Assembly (NCBI GenBank): GCA_900551055.1
Contig: URUK01000003.1
Span: 1-64,000 of the forward strand
Origin: an uncultured Prevotella sp.
GTDB lineage: Bacteria; Bacteroidota; Bacteroidia; Bacteroidales; Bacteroidaceae
DNA: 64,000 bases
Direction of reading: 5' to 3'
Positions 24,373 to 33,295 of this stretch are shown here, piece by piece (within the stretch, counting starts at the first letter, position 1; each line of letters opens with the position of its first letter). The notes under the pieces were generated by a model. The model had not been told where the DNA came from. It did no database searches and saw nothing but the letters and a program-made list of their open reading frames with translations. The translations under genes were made by a program, and so were the position numbers.

Positions 24373-25854
24373 ATGAAAGATATTCTTGGAGAAATAGTCG
24401 CCTACAAGCGAATCGAGGTGGAGCGGATGAAGGAGGAAGTGCCCGAAAGTGCGCTGCGCACAGCCGTCGAGCGGATGGGTGACACGAGACTACCCTCGCT
24501 CAAGGCCGCGCTCATGCAGTCGAACACGGGCATTATAGCCGAGTTCAAACGCCGTTCGCCGTCAAAGGGCTGGATTAACGAGGGCGGACTGGCCACTGAA
24601 ATACCGATAGCTTACCAGCAAGGAGGAGCCGCAGCGGTAAGTATCTTGACCGACGGGAAGTTTTTTGGAGGCGCTGACGAATATATAACAGAAGCGCGGA
24701 AAGCAGGAGTTACGCTCCCTGTGCTGTACAAGAACTTCGTCATAGACAGTTACCAGCTGCTCCAGGCGCGCCTGTGCGGTGCTTCAGCCGTGCTCCTTAT
24801 AGCGTCAGTTCTCGGCAAGGCGGAATGCGGCAGGCTTACAGACACCGCCCATGAGCTTGGCCTTGAAGTACTGTTGGAACTTCACGGCGAACGCGAACTC
24901 GACTATGCCGGGCTGAATGTGGACGTTCTCGGAGTGAACAACCGCAACCTCGGCACGTTCGTTACCGACGTAAACAACTCGTTCAGACTGGCTTCATTAC
25001 TTCCTGAAGGAGTATGCAAGGTGAGCGAAAGCGGCATTTCTGACCCTGAAACAATAGTAAAACTGCGGCAAGCGGGCTTCAATGGCTTCCTCATTGGCGA
25101 GACATTTATGAAAAACAAACGGCCGGGCGACGAGCTGAAACGCTTTATCGGCGAAGTGGAAAGACGGCTGAAACGTAATGAAAGAAGTCATTTCGCCATA
25201 AAGGTTTGCGGCCTGACGGATGCCGGGAACGCGCTCGACGTAGCCACACTCGGCATCGACATGACGGGATTTATATTCTATGAGGGCAGCCGGCGGCATG
25301 TTTCGGCTAAACAGATGGATGCCGTTTGCACGGCTTTTGACCGGAAACTAAACAGCAAGGAAAGGCCGCTTAAAGTGGGAGTGTTTGTCGATGCCGATAC
25401 CGACTACGTTGTTTCAGCCGTAAAGCGGTATGCACTTGACTGCGTGCAGATGCATGGCAACGAGAGCACAAGCCGTCTTGCCGGGACACGCAAGGCCGTC
25501 AATGCAGATTGCGGACGTGGCGTAAAGATAATCAAGGCGATAGCCGTAGCCGGCCGTGCCGACGTGGAAGGCTGCGCGGAATATACAGGAACGGCGGACA
25601 TGCTGCTGTTCGACACCAAGGGGAAGGCCGCCGGAGGCAACGGCACAAGATTCGACTGGAGTCTGCTTCGGGCGTACTCCGGCTCGTTGCCGTTCCTGAT
25701 CGGCGGTGGAATCGGCCCTGATGACGCGGATGACATTCTGCATTTCAACCATCCGCAGTTTGCAGGCATCGACCTAAACAGCCGTTTCGAGACATCTCCC
25801 GGAATAAAAGACATTGAAGCGTTGGCACACTTCATTGAGGAGGTGAGAAAGTGA
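24373..25854 (+). CDS. trpCF: Fused indole-3-glycerol phosphate synthase / phosphoribosylanthranilate isomerase
   Basis: A 493-residue bifunctional protein performing two successive steps. The TrpC domain (about 1-262) has IIAEFKRRSPSKGWI, LLIASVLG, VLLELHGERELD, GVNNRNLGTF and VSESGISDPE. The TrpF domain (about 274-493) starts at AIKVCGLTDAGNALDV and ends with LLFDTKGKAAGGNGTRFDWSLL and FLIGGGIGPDDA. The domain order is the same as in enterobacteria. The stop codon lies in a GGTGAGAAAGTGA repeat. Confidence 0.95.
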   Translation: MKDILGEIVAYKRIEVERMKEEVPESALRTAVERMGDTRLPSLKAALMQSNTGIIAEFKRRSPSKGWINEGGLATEIPIAYQQGGAAAVSILTDGKFFGGADEYITEARKAGVTLPVLYKNFVIDSYQLLQARLCGASAVLLIASVLGKAECGRLTDTAHELGLEVLLELHGERELDYAGLNVDVLGVNNRNLGTFVTDVNNSFRLASLLPEGVCKVSESGISDPETIVKLRQAGFNGFLIGETFMKNKRPGDELKRFIGEVERRLKRNERSHFAIKVCGLTDAGNALDVATLGIDMTGFIFYEGSRRHVSAKQMDAVCTAFDRKLNSKERPLKVGVFVDADTDYVVSAVKRYALDCVQMHGNESTSRLAGTRKAVNADCGRGVKIIKAIAVAGRADVEGCAEYTGTADMLLFDTKGKAAGGNGTRFDWSLLRAYSGSLPFLIGGGIGPDDADDILHFNHPQFAGIDLNSRFETSPGIKDIEALAHFIEEVRK

Positions 25855-25876
25855 AAAGGTGAGAAGGTGAGAAAAG
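25845..25876. repeat. GGTGAGAA quasi-tandem tract, trpCF-trpA joint
   Basis: Begins in the last trpCF codons (GAGGTGAGAAAGTGA) and continues as AAAGGTGAGAAGGTGAGAAAAG. Confidence 0.6.
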
Positions 25877-25920
25877 TTGAGGAGCTTTATTAGAACATTA
25901 AAATTAAAAACGACAAGGAT

Positions 25921-26694
25921 ATGAACAAGATAAACGCATTGTTTGCTGCGGACAAAGGCCGCAAACTGTTCTCGCTTTACTTCTGCGCAGGCTGTCCTAC
26001 GCTTGAAGGTACGGCTGAAGTGATAACCACACTCGACCGCAGAGGAGTCGATATGGTGGAAGTTGGCATACCGTTCAGCGACCCGTTGGCCGACGGCCCG
26101 ATGATACAGGCAGCCGCAACAACCGCCCTGCGCAACGGTATGACGTTGAAAAAGCTGTTTTCACAGCTTGCCGAAATCAAAGGGAAAGTAGGCATTCCGC
26201 TCATACTCATGGGGTATCTGAACGTCATCATGCACTACGGCTACGAGGAGTTTTTCAGAAGTTGCGCCGAATGTGGAGTGTCGGGGGCTATCATACCCGA
26301 CCTGCCTTTTGACGACTATCTGGCCGAAATCAAGCCTGTGGCCGACCGTTATGACATCCGCGTGATAATGATGATTACCCCGGAGACAAGCGAAGAGCGC
26401 ATCCGCTTCATCGACGAGCACACCGACGGCTTCATTTATATGGTGTCATCGGCCAGCGTGACTGGTGCCCAAAGCAGGTTTGGCAATGACAAATTGGACT
26501 ACTTCAACCGTGTAAATGGCATGCGTCTGCGCAATCCACGCATGATAGGTTTCGGCATATCAAACCGTCAGACGCTTGAAAGCGCACGCCGAAATGCCGC
26601 CGGAACCATAATAGGAAGCAAGTTCGTGAGCCTACTTAACGAGGAGAAAGCCCCCGGAAGGGCACTTGACAGGCTTATGGAAGAATTAAGTTGA
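25921..26694 (+). CDS. trpA: Tryptophan synthase alpha chain
   Basis: Cleaves indole-3-glycerol phosphate to indole and glyceraldehyde-3-phosphate within the alpha2beta2 complex. 257 residues. Catalytic acids are E47 and D58 in VEVGIPFSDPLADGP; substrate motifs include IPDLPFDDY and IGSKFVSLL near the C-terminus. trpB starts 19 bp after its stop. Confidence 0.96.
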   Translation: MNKINALFAADKGRKLFSLYFCAGCPTLEGTAEVITTLDRRGVDMVEVGIPFSDPLADGPMIQAAATTALRNGMTLKKLFSQLAEIKGKVGIPLILMGYLNVIMHYGYEEFFRSCAECGVSGAIIPDLPFDDYLAEIKPVADRYDIRVIMMITPETSEERIRFIDEHTDGFIYMVSSASVTGAQSRFGNDKLDYFNRVNGMRLRNPRMIGFGISNRQTLESARRNAAGTIIGSKFVSLLNEEKAPGRALDRLMEELS

Positions 26695-26713
26695 ACGCTT
26701 ATCAGTTACAAAT

Positions 26714-27898
26714 ATGGCATATTCAGTTGACGGAAAAGGATTTTACGGAGAGTTCGGCGGCGCATATATACCCGAAATTCTCCACAAGTGTGTGCACGAC
26801 TTGCAGGACGCTTACCTGCCAATCATCGAAAGCGACGGCTTCAAGCAGGAGTTCAGCAGCCTGCTGAGGGACTACGTTGGGCGGCCTTCGCCGCTGTATT
26901 TCGCCCGGAGGATGAGCGAGAAATACGGCTGCCGCCTGTATCTGAAGCGTGAAGACCTTAACCATACCGGCGCACACAAGATTAACAACGCCATCGGACA
27001 GGCTCTCATCGCACGGCGCATGGGCAAGACACACGTCATCGCCGAGACCGGCGCAGGCCAGCACGGAGTGGCCACTGCGACAGCCTGTGCCCTGCTCGGA
27101 ATGGACTGCAAGGTGTTCATGGGCAAGACGGACATAGAGCGTCAGCACATAAACGTAGAGAGGATGCGCATGCTCGGGGCGGAAGTCTGCCCTGTCACGA
27201 CAGGCAACATGACGTTGAGCGACGCCTGCTCTGAGGCCATACGCTACTGGTGTTGCCACCCTTCCGACACGTTTTACGCCGTCGGTTCAACTATGGGTCC
27301 TCACCCCTACCCCGACCTTGTGGCCAGGATGCAGAGCGTAATATCAGAGGAACTGAAGTGGCAGTTGCTTGAAAAGACTGGGCGCGACCACCCCGATTGC
27401 CTCATAGCCTGCATCGGCGGAGGCTCCAACGCGGCAGGAACAATCTATCATTATGCCGACAACGAGAGCGTGAAAATCATCCTTGCCGAAGCCGGAGGCT
27501 GCGGAATACACAGCGGACGCACTGCAGCGACGCTTCACTGCGGCACCGCCGGAATACTGCACGGTGCCCGGATGCTCGTAATGCAGACCGAAGACGGCCA
27601 GATAGAGGAGGCCTGTACCATATCGGCCGGCCTCGACTATCCGGGCGTAGGCCCCATGCACTGCAACATGGTGGCGCAAGGGCGGAGCCAAGTGATGGCA
27701 ATCAACGACGACGAGGCCGTGCGTGCAGGCTACGAACTGACGCGGCTCGAAGGCATAATACCGGCAATAGAGAGTGCGCATGCAGTGGCTGTGCTCGGCA
27801 AAGTAAAGTTCAACGCCGACGACGTGGTGGTGCTTACCGTAAGCGGACGCGGCGACAAAGACATCGAGACATACCTGCGGTTTGGCTGCAAGGAATGA
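26714..27898 (+). CDS. trpB: Tryptophan synthase beta chain
   Basis: Condenses indole with serine using PLP. 394 residues. The PLP lysine is K89 in NHTGAHKINNAIGQ; the phosphate loop is GGGSNAAG; ETGAGQHGVATA is the substrate loop. It is the usual TrpB1-type partner of TrpA. Confidence 0.97.
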   Translation: MAYSVDGKGFYGEFGGAYIPEILHKCVHDLQDAYLPIIESDGFKQEFSSLLRDYVGRPSPLYFARRMSEKYGCRLYLKREDLNHTGAHKINNAIGQALIARRMGKTHVIAETGAGQHGVATATACALLGMDCKVFMGKTDIERQHINVERMRMLGAEVCPVTTGNMTLSDACSEAIRYWCCHPSDTFYAVGSTMGPHPYPDLVARMQSVISEELKWQLLEKTGRDHPDCLIACIGGGSNAAGTIYHYADNESVKIILAEAGGCGIHSGRTAATLHCGTAGILHGARMLVMQTEDGQIEEACTISAGLDYPGVGPMHCNMVAQGRSQVMAINDDEAVRAGYELTRLEGIIPAIESAHAVAVLGKVKFNADDVVVLTVSGRGDKDIETYLRFGCKE

Positions 27899-27941
27899 AA
27901 GCTCAGGCCGTCATTTATCTATTCAAATAAAGACTAACATC

Positions 27942-29354
27942 ATGACAACAAAGAAATTCTGTTATTCAGTACATACAAGGACGGCCCTTGCCGACATGTA
28001 CACACCCGTAAGCGTGTACATGAGGCTGCGCGACATGGGGGCGCAGAGTGTCCTCATGGAATGTTCCGACTACCACGACCGCGCCAACAGCCGCTCGTTC
28101 GTTTGCGTGAACCCCATCGCCAGCGTGTCGGTAAGGCGCGGACGCGTGGAGTTCTTTTACCCTGACAGGACATCGGCCACGGCGGAAATAAGCCGCAGTT
28201 ACACCTGCGACGCGGCCATCAACGACTTCATGGCCTGCTTCGACATAACCGGCGACACGCTTGGCTGTTGCGGACTTTACGGCTATACGGCGTTCAACGC
28301 CGTGAGATATTTTGAAGACATTGACGTGAAAGACGGCGGCATGGACAAGAACGACGCTCCCGACATCTGCTACATGCTGTTCAGGGACGTGATAACATTC
28401 GACCATTTTGACAACCGCATGACTGTATCGACACTCGCAGTGCCGGGCGACGACGCAGCCGGACACACCGAACAGCTGATGCTCAGGTTAAGCCGTGGCA
28501 ACCTGAACGTGTATCCGTTCAACAGGACGGGTGACGTAACGTCGCCCATAACCGACGCTCAGCACAAGGCGAACATACGCAGCGGCATAGCCCACTGCCT
28601 GCGCGGAGACGTGTTCCAGGTAGTGCTGTCGCGCCGTTTCATTCAGAAATACGAGGGCGACGACTTCGCCGTGTACCGCGCCCTGCGCAGCATCAACCCC
28701 TCGCCATACCTGTTTTATTTCGACTTCGGCGGATTCCGCCTCTTGGGCAGCAGCCCGGAGACCCACTGCCGCATAACCGGACGCCGGGCGTACATTGACC
28801 CTATAGCAGGCACTACGCGGCGTACAGGCGACACCGAAGCTGACAAGAGAAACGCCGAGGCGCTGCTCAACGACCCGAAGGAGAACGCCGAACACGTGAT
28901 GCTGGTAGACCTGGCGCGCAACGACCTTAGCCGAAACTGCCATGATGTGGCCGTAGAACTGTACAAGGACGTGCAGTATTACAGCCACGTGATACACCTT
29001 GTAAGCCGCGTGGCTGGCACGCTTGACGACGGCGCAAGCCATGTGAAGGCGTTTATAGACACATTCCCGGCAGGCACGCTTAGCGGCGCACCGAAGGTCA
29101 GGGCGATGCAGATAATCAGCGAACTTGAACCCCACTGCCGCGGCGCTTACGGCGGCTGCGTAGGCTTCATAGGGCTTGACGGCAGCCTGAACCAGGCCAT
29201 AACGATACGCACCTTTGTCAGCCGCAACGGCGAGCTGTGGATGCAGGCAGGAGGAGGAATCGTAGCCGACAGCGACGAGGAACGCGAGCTACAGGAAGTG
29301 AACAACAAACTCGGCGCACTGCGCTGCGCCGTAGAGATGGCAGAGAAGATATGA
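27942..29354 (+). CDS. trpE: Anthranilate synthase component I
   Basis: Converts chorismate to anthranilate with TrpG. 470 residues from the start at 27942 (MTTKKFCYSVHTRTALADMYTP); an earlier Met at 27882 overlaps trpB and is rejected. The chorismate-binding domain shows VFQVVLSRRF, SPETHCRI, PIAGTTRRTGDTEAD, NDPKENAEHVMLVDLARNDL, TFPAGTLSGAPKVRAM and GGIVADSDEERE. The N-terminal region probably holds the feedback Trp site. Confidence 0.96.
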   Translation: MTTKKFCYSVHTRTALADMYTPVSVYMRLRDMGAQSVLMECSDYHDRANSRSFVCVNPIASVSVRRGRVEFFYPDRTSATAEISRSYTCDAAINDFMACFDITGDTLGCCGLYGYTAFNAVRYFEDIDVKDGGMDKNDAPDICYMLFRDVITFDHFDNRMTVSTLAVPGDDAAGHTEQLMLRLSRGNLNVYPFNRTGDVTSPITDAQHKANIRSGIAHCLRGDVFQVVLSRRFIQKYEGDDFAVYRALRSINPSPYLFYFDFGGFRLLGSSPETHCRITGRRAYIDPIAGTTRRTGDTEADKRNAEALLNDPKENAEHVMLVDLARNDLSRNCHDVAVELYKDVQYYSHVIHLVSRVAGTLDDGASHVKAFIDTFPAGTLSGAPKVRAMQIISELEPHCRGAYGGCVGFIGLDGSLNQAITIRTFVSRNGELWMQAGGGIVADSDEERELQEVNNKLGALRCAVEMAEKI

Positions 29355-29381
29355 TTAATGTCCAATAAAAAGTTTAAGACA

Positions 29382-29954
29382 ATGAAAATAGCGGTAATCG
29401 ACAATTATGACAGCTTCACATATAACCTTGTACACATGCTTAAAGATACGGGGGCAAGCGTCAGTGTGTTCAGGAACGACCGTTTCAGCCTGCCCGACAT
29501 GGAGCCGTTTGACAGGATTGTGCTAAGCCCCGGCCCGGGCATACCAAGCGAAGCAGGCCTGCTTTTGGACGTAATCAGGCGTTACAAGGACGTAAAACCA
29601 ATGCTCGGAGTGTGCCTCGGACACCAGGCCATAGGACAAGTGTTCGGCGCACGGCTCACCTGTCTTGACAAAGTTTTCCACGGAATAGCAACGGAAGGCA
29701 CGCAATTCGGCACAGAACCCATGTTCGCAGGCTGTCCGCGCCGCATCGTCATGGGACGCTACCACAGCTGGGTGGTTGACCGCGCCACGCTTCCGCCATG
29801 CCTTGAAGTCACCGCCGAAAGCGACGAAGGGCTTATAATGGCCATGCGGCATAAGGATTATGACATACGCGGAGTACAGTTCCACCCCGAAAGCGTGCTT
29901 ACTCCCGACGGCCGCCGGATGCTCGACAACTGGGTGCATTGCCGCCGCCCGTAA
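29382..29954 (+). CDS. trpG: Anthranilate synthase component II (glutamine amidotransferase)
   Basis: Supplies ammonia to TrpE. 190 residues. The class I glutaminase triad is C78 (GVCLGHQAIG), H168 and E170 (VQFHPESV). The start at 29382 (MKIAVIDNYDSFTYNLV) matches the family; a Met 8 codons upstream is less likely. Last gene of the trp operon. Confidence 0.95.
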   Translation: MKIAVIDNYDSFTYNLVHMLKDTGASVSVFRNDRFSLPDMEPFDRIVLSPGPGIPSEAGLLLDVIRRYKDVKPMLGVCLGHQAIGQVFGARLTCLDKVFHGIATEGTQFGTEPMFAGCPRRIVMGRYHSWVVDRATLPPCLEVTAESDEGLIMAMRHKDYDIRGVQFHPESVLTPDGRRMLDNWVHCRRP

Positions 29955-29979
29955 AACCACTGCCTGCAGAACGTCTTGC

Positions 29980-30090
29980 AAAAGGCCGTCAATCGCATTC
30001 CCAAAGGCCACTTTCAGCGTGTAAAAGGTGGCCTTTTGCAAGCCAATATGCCACCTTTTGCAAAGCCGCTGATTTCCAGGCAGTTTCCCA
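29980..30090. repeat. 22-bp phased array (f) with conserved tail
   Basis: Units near 29980, 30002, 30023 and 30045 (spacing 21-22), including AAAAGGTGGCCTTTT and ATATGCCACCTTTT, then TTGCAAAGCCGCTGATTTCC, the tail shared with arrays c and l. It follows trpG. Confidence 0.85.
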
Positions 30091-30171
30091 ATGACAGCGA
30101 CAGCCGCTGCCGTTATGTTCCAATGCCTTTATTTTTTAAGTATAAAAGAAGCAACAGAAATGGCCGCACAA

Positions 30172-30403
30172 AGAACTACCGACAAATCCTTAGCGGCTTT
30201 GACCTCATCCCGAGCGGTCATTGGCAAAGTATAAAAATATCTGCCGTTTGTTAAGTTTTTGTTAAATCTTCATCTTGAATAAACCTTTTTCCCTCCTTCT
30301 TATCTTCTCTCAAAAACGCCTTTTCACTCAGTTTCTTACAGCGATTATTTTTTGTACCGATATTTTTATATCGCTGATAATCAGCCACAAACACACTCTC
30401 GTA
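30172..30403. repeat. Direct repeat block A
   Basis: Diverged copy of block B (30905-31140). Shared landmarks in the same order: ACCTCAT, AAAGTATAAAAAT, TTGTTAAATCTTCATCTT, TTTTTGTACCGATATTTT and CTGATAATCAGCCACAAA. Confidence 0.7.
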
Positions 30404-30436
30404 TGAAAGCCCGGTCAAGATTGAACCCTGAGGTAA

Positions 30437-30796
30437 CGTGAGTTCGGCATAAGAATACATTTTTTGTAGGGGTATAATTAGCGTGGGGTACGAAGAGAAA
30501 AGAAAAATGCAAATCATCTGTCATTTGTCAGTTTATGGCGTAATATGTTGAAATACAGTGTGCTAGAGGCTGACAGATAAAACCGGGCATCCGTCATTCC
30601 AATCAGCCACTGACGGTTTTATGACGGTGATGACAGATTAGTCATTGTGTCTGTCAGTGTATAGTGCGTTGATTATCAGTGTGTTATGTGGAAAACTGAC
30701 AGATGACAGATGATTTGCGTTTTTCTTTTTCCTTTCCCTTTTCACATAACACTTGCATCAAATCCCATATTATCACTTTCTTATACCGAACTCACG
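30437..30796. mobile_element. 360-bp segment bounded by 19-bp inverted repeats
   Basis: Left CGTGAGTTCGGCATAAGAA (30437-30455) and right TTCTTATACCGAACTCACG (30778-30796) are inverted with one mismatch. The MITE-like copy 2 lies inside. Related single ends occur at 109-127 and 1687-1703. It could be a second miniature element or insertion-sequence remnant. Confidence 0.5.
30504..30724. mobile_element. MITE-like element, copy 2
   Basis: About 221 bp with terminal inverted repeats starting AAAATGCAAATCATCTGTCA, diverged relative to copy 1 (1745-1953). The interior again has CTGACAGAT words and no coding. Confidence 0.6.
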
Positions 30797-30837
30797 TATT
30801 ATTAGCAAGGATTCAAAATCGGATATTTTTGAATCAT

Positions 30838-31140
30838 TTTATAGTTTCTTTGTACCTTTATTGGTTCTCGAAATATAAAAAACACTGATTTTCAGCAGCT
30901 ATTAGTAATTCCCCGACAAGTCCTTTGTGGTTTTTACCTCATTCCGAGCTGCCATCAGTAAAGTATAAAAATGCTTGTCGCTTGTTAAGATTTTGTTAAA
31001 TTTTCATCTTAAACCAACCCTTTTCTTTTCCTCTTTACTTCTCCCCAAAACGGCTTTTTCACCCTGTTTCTTCCAGTGATTATTTTTGTACCGATATTTT
31101 CTTATATCACTGATAATCAACCACAAATACTCTCTCATAT
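30838..31140. repeat. Direct repeat block B
   Basis: Its first part (TTTGTACCTTTATTGG to ATTCCCCGACAAGTCCTT) recurs as a fragment at 33115-33200; its second part (from about 30905) is a copy of block A and, more weakly, of block C. Confidence 0.65.
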
Positions 31141-31185
31141 GGGGAGCTACAAGTCGCGAACTTTTCAGATAAAGGAATATCCAAT

Positions 31186-31668
31186 CTACCCCACGTTGGG
31201 CAATATGTTTATTTCATTATCCAATAATGGTTGAACATTATGATGATAAAAATCCTCCACTGTTGCATAACTGGTAAAAACAGCTTTGGCATTCTTTTCC
31301 ACTTCTTCTTTCATGTGGGAAAACCGTTCATCGTATCGACTTCCGTCTTGCGGGAAATAGAAATAATCGTCTGCGTTAAGCATTTTCCCATCGAACCCTA
31401 TGGTATAATTGTCGCGCTGGTCTTTTCGAGATTTTGGAGAAAATGTTTCAAACCACCTGTGCAGAATATCAAAACGCCTGCCATATATGGGATAAATTCG
31501 CAATGCTGGTTTATCTGTTTCCATGTCCCAACTTCGGGGATATGTCTCTAATTCAATAGATTCAGAACCATCGGAAGTTGTCCTTATCAACCCTTGCCCC
31601 TTTAGCTTAAATTCGGACAAGTAATCACTTGAAGCTATTAAATCTTGCAAAATTTTATTTTTGTTCAT
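31186..31668 (-). CDS. Hypothetical protein, accessory region
   Basis: A 160-residue soluble protein without signal peptide. It contains FKLKGQGLIRTTSDGSESIELETY and RFDILHRWFETFSPKSRKDQRDNYTIGF, a layout somewhat like DUF4304-type immunity or housekeeping proteins, but I cannot assign a family. A GAGAG-containing leader precedes the start. It lies downstream of two membrane-protein genes in the same direction and may be cotranscribed (39-bp gap). Confidence 0.5.
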   Translation of the reverse strand: MNKNKILQDLIASSDYLSEFKLKGQGLIRTTSDGSESIELETYPRSWDMETDKPALRIYPIYGRRFDILHRWFETFSPKSRKDQRDNYTIGFDGKMLNADDYFYFPQDGSRYDERFSHMKEEVEKNAKAVFTSYATVEDFYHHNVQPLLDNEINILPNVG

Positions 31669-31707
31669 CTCTCGTTTAAGAAATAATTAGGTGGAAATGT
31701 CAGGAAA

Positions 31708-32529
31708 CTAGTTCGTTACCTCGACCGTGTCCATGGGTGCGGTTTTATTCCTTGTTTCCATGAACTCATGCTTGCCGACAAAATATTGGACTCCGATTAC
31801 TCCTCCACGAAACTCAAAGACGGTGGAATCGTTATAGACTATCAAGCATTCATCGGCATTTATGCTGTTTTGCCGCTGACGGGTAAGGGGACGGTCATAC
31901 AGCCGGAATGAATACATCCCCATTCCGATGCGGCGAAATCGCAAAGTGGAATAGTCTGGGCAGGAGTAGTTGTTAATTTCTATTCCTATGCAGCCGCAAT
32001 CCTCCAACTCGCTTTTCAGCTTCTCCATGTCTTGTTCGCTCAAGGCATTGGATTGTGGTACGCTACCATTCTCAAATTCAACAACGAGCCGCGTGCTGTC
32101 AGGCAACATACGGCGATAACGGTCTGCGATATTCCTCATCCACCAACCGTTTTCTCCTTTATAATATTCAGCCATGATGAAGGCATCGCATTTCCGTGAG
32201 GGCAGGTTTAACGCATAAACGATTACACCCAACAAAAGCAAGTCGACTATATGGAACCACAACAGGATTTTATCTGTCTTTGTGTGCCGCATAACGGCTT
32301 TGGCAAAAGAATATATCCACAAACCCATGGTTGGAATGGTAATGTAGAATAGCATTAATGCGAAAAACAGAGCCAGATAAACAAACCCATCATCATTGGT
32401 AGTTGTTGAACCAATCAACATGACAAGCATATATAGCGTTACGACCGCTACGGCGGCATAGCGCATAAATCGCAAGAATGACCGTTCCTTATTTGCAGGC
32501 CTACTTGTTTCATTGTCGCTCTTTTTCAT
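31708..32529 (-). CDS. Hypothetical membrane protein with extracytoplasmic domain
   Basis: A 273-residue protein. The start at 32529 was chosen because GGAAAGGAGGCAAGCG precedes it, a strong Shine-Dalgarno sequence, and because it overlaps the previous stop as ATGA; the earlier Met at 32634 is rejected. Three predicted membrane helices lie at about 20-40, 50-78 and 92-110, followed by a long soluble domain (FIMAEYYKGENGWWMRNIADRY, DCGCIGIEINNYSCPDY). No family recognised. Confidence 0.6.
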   Translation of the reverse strand: MKKSDNETSRPANKERSFLRFMRYAAVAVVTLYMLVMLIGSTTTNDDGFVYLALFFALMLFYITIPTMGLWIYSFAKAVMRHTKTDKILLWFHIVDLLLLGVIVYALNLPSRKCDAFIMAEYYKGENGWWMRNIADRYRRMLPDSTRLVVEFENGSVPQSNALSEQDMEKLKSELEDCGCIGIEINNYSCPDYSTLRFRRIGMGMYSFRLYDRPLTRQRQNSINADECLIVYNDSTVFEFRGGVIGVQYFVGKHEFMETRNKTAPMDTVEVTN

Positions 32530-32933
32530 CGCTTGCCTCCTTTCCGCACTTCGGGATATGTCCAAAGTAGCAATGAAAATAAAAACGCTATGAAAAAAAA
32601 TACGACATGTCTTTTGTTGAGTCCACTCTCCCAAAATATGGTATCGTTCTTCGCGTCGTAGTAATACGCTGATTTTTCAACGTTCTCGGTCTTACATTTG
32701 GCATAGGGTATAGGTATGGCTGTATAATATTCTTTGCCGTTATATGCTATTTTAACAGATGAACCAAGCTTTCTGCAATTTACTTCCAATATTGAGAAAT
32801 TCGCAATCGGAGTTTGGGATGCCACAATGCTTGCCCTATGTAGATACAGCCCCAAAACATATATTGCCAATCCTAATAGAGCAATGTTTATTGCCAAAAC
32901 AACAGGAATCCATTTGTTGATTTTCATCGCCAT
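32526..32933 (-). CDS. Small double-spanning membrane protein (DUF3592-like)
   Basis: A 135-residue protein with membrane helices at both ends (about 8-29 and 108-126) and a central domain (ILEVNCRKLGSSVKIAYNGKEYYTAIPIP) reminiscent of DUF3592 proteins; this is a weak resemblance. Its stop overlaps the next gene's start by 4 bases, so the two are translationally coupled. A Met two codons in is an alternative start. Confidence 0.55.
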   Translation of the reverse strand: MAMKINKWIPVVLAINIALLGLAIYVLGLYLHRASIVASQTPIANFSILEVNCRKLGSSVKIAYNGKEYYTAIPIPYAKCKTENVEKSAYYYDAKNDTIFWESGLNKRHVVFFFIAFLFSLLLWTYPEVRKGGKR

Positions 32934-33114
32934 AATTATCTACTAAGGAAGCATAAAGATAACGAAAAGGAATAACTTAATCAATTATTAGACTATTCTT
33001 TCCCGTAAAGTTTAAGCAAATTAACTTTTATTGTCGAGTTTTTTCTGTTTCAAGGCAATATGACGCTTTTTCGTATAGACATTATAGTTGTAGCAAAACA
33101 TTTTATGTTCGTTT

Positions 33115-33200
33115 ATAGATAAAGTTTGTACCCTTATTGGCTCATAATCTACTCTTTCAAGAATACTCAATAATTCCCCGACAAGTCCTTCGCATTTTCA
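33115..33200. repeat. Fragment of repeat block B
   Basis: Shares TTTGTACCCTTATTGG and AATAATTCCCCGACAAGTCCTT with 30848-30926. The rest of the 32934-33295 gap holds only this and a terminator. Confidence 0.55.
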
Positions 33201-33244
33201 ACTTTCCTTTAAAGGGACTGCAATAGGTGGTTTACGATATAAGA

Positions 33245-33269
33245 AAGCCGCCCGGATTGTGAGCGGCTT
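33245..33269 (-). terminator. Terminator of the second ECF operon
   Basis: On the minus strand AAGCCGC and GCGGCTT pair around an 11-base loop, followed by TCTTATAT; 26 bp past the membrane-protein stop. Confidence 0.65.
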
Positions 33270-33295
33270 ACTTGAAGAGTATTAATAGACTGGAT

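Larger units (their letters stand above)
30091..31185. other. Gene-free accessory region with nested repeats
   Basis: No gene is supported over about 1.1 kb. It holds repeat block A (30172-30403), an inverted-repeat-bounded segment (30437-30796) enclosing the MITE-like copy 2, and repeat block B (30838-31140). Local composition is more AT-rich than the flanking trp and gcv genes. Confidence 0.65.

Noticed and set aside
30251..30517. Open frame of 88 residues on the minus strand
   Set aside because: It lies within repeat block A and the element end, lacks a binding site and family resemblance; block B does not preserve the frame.
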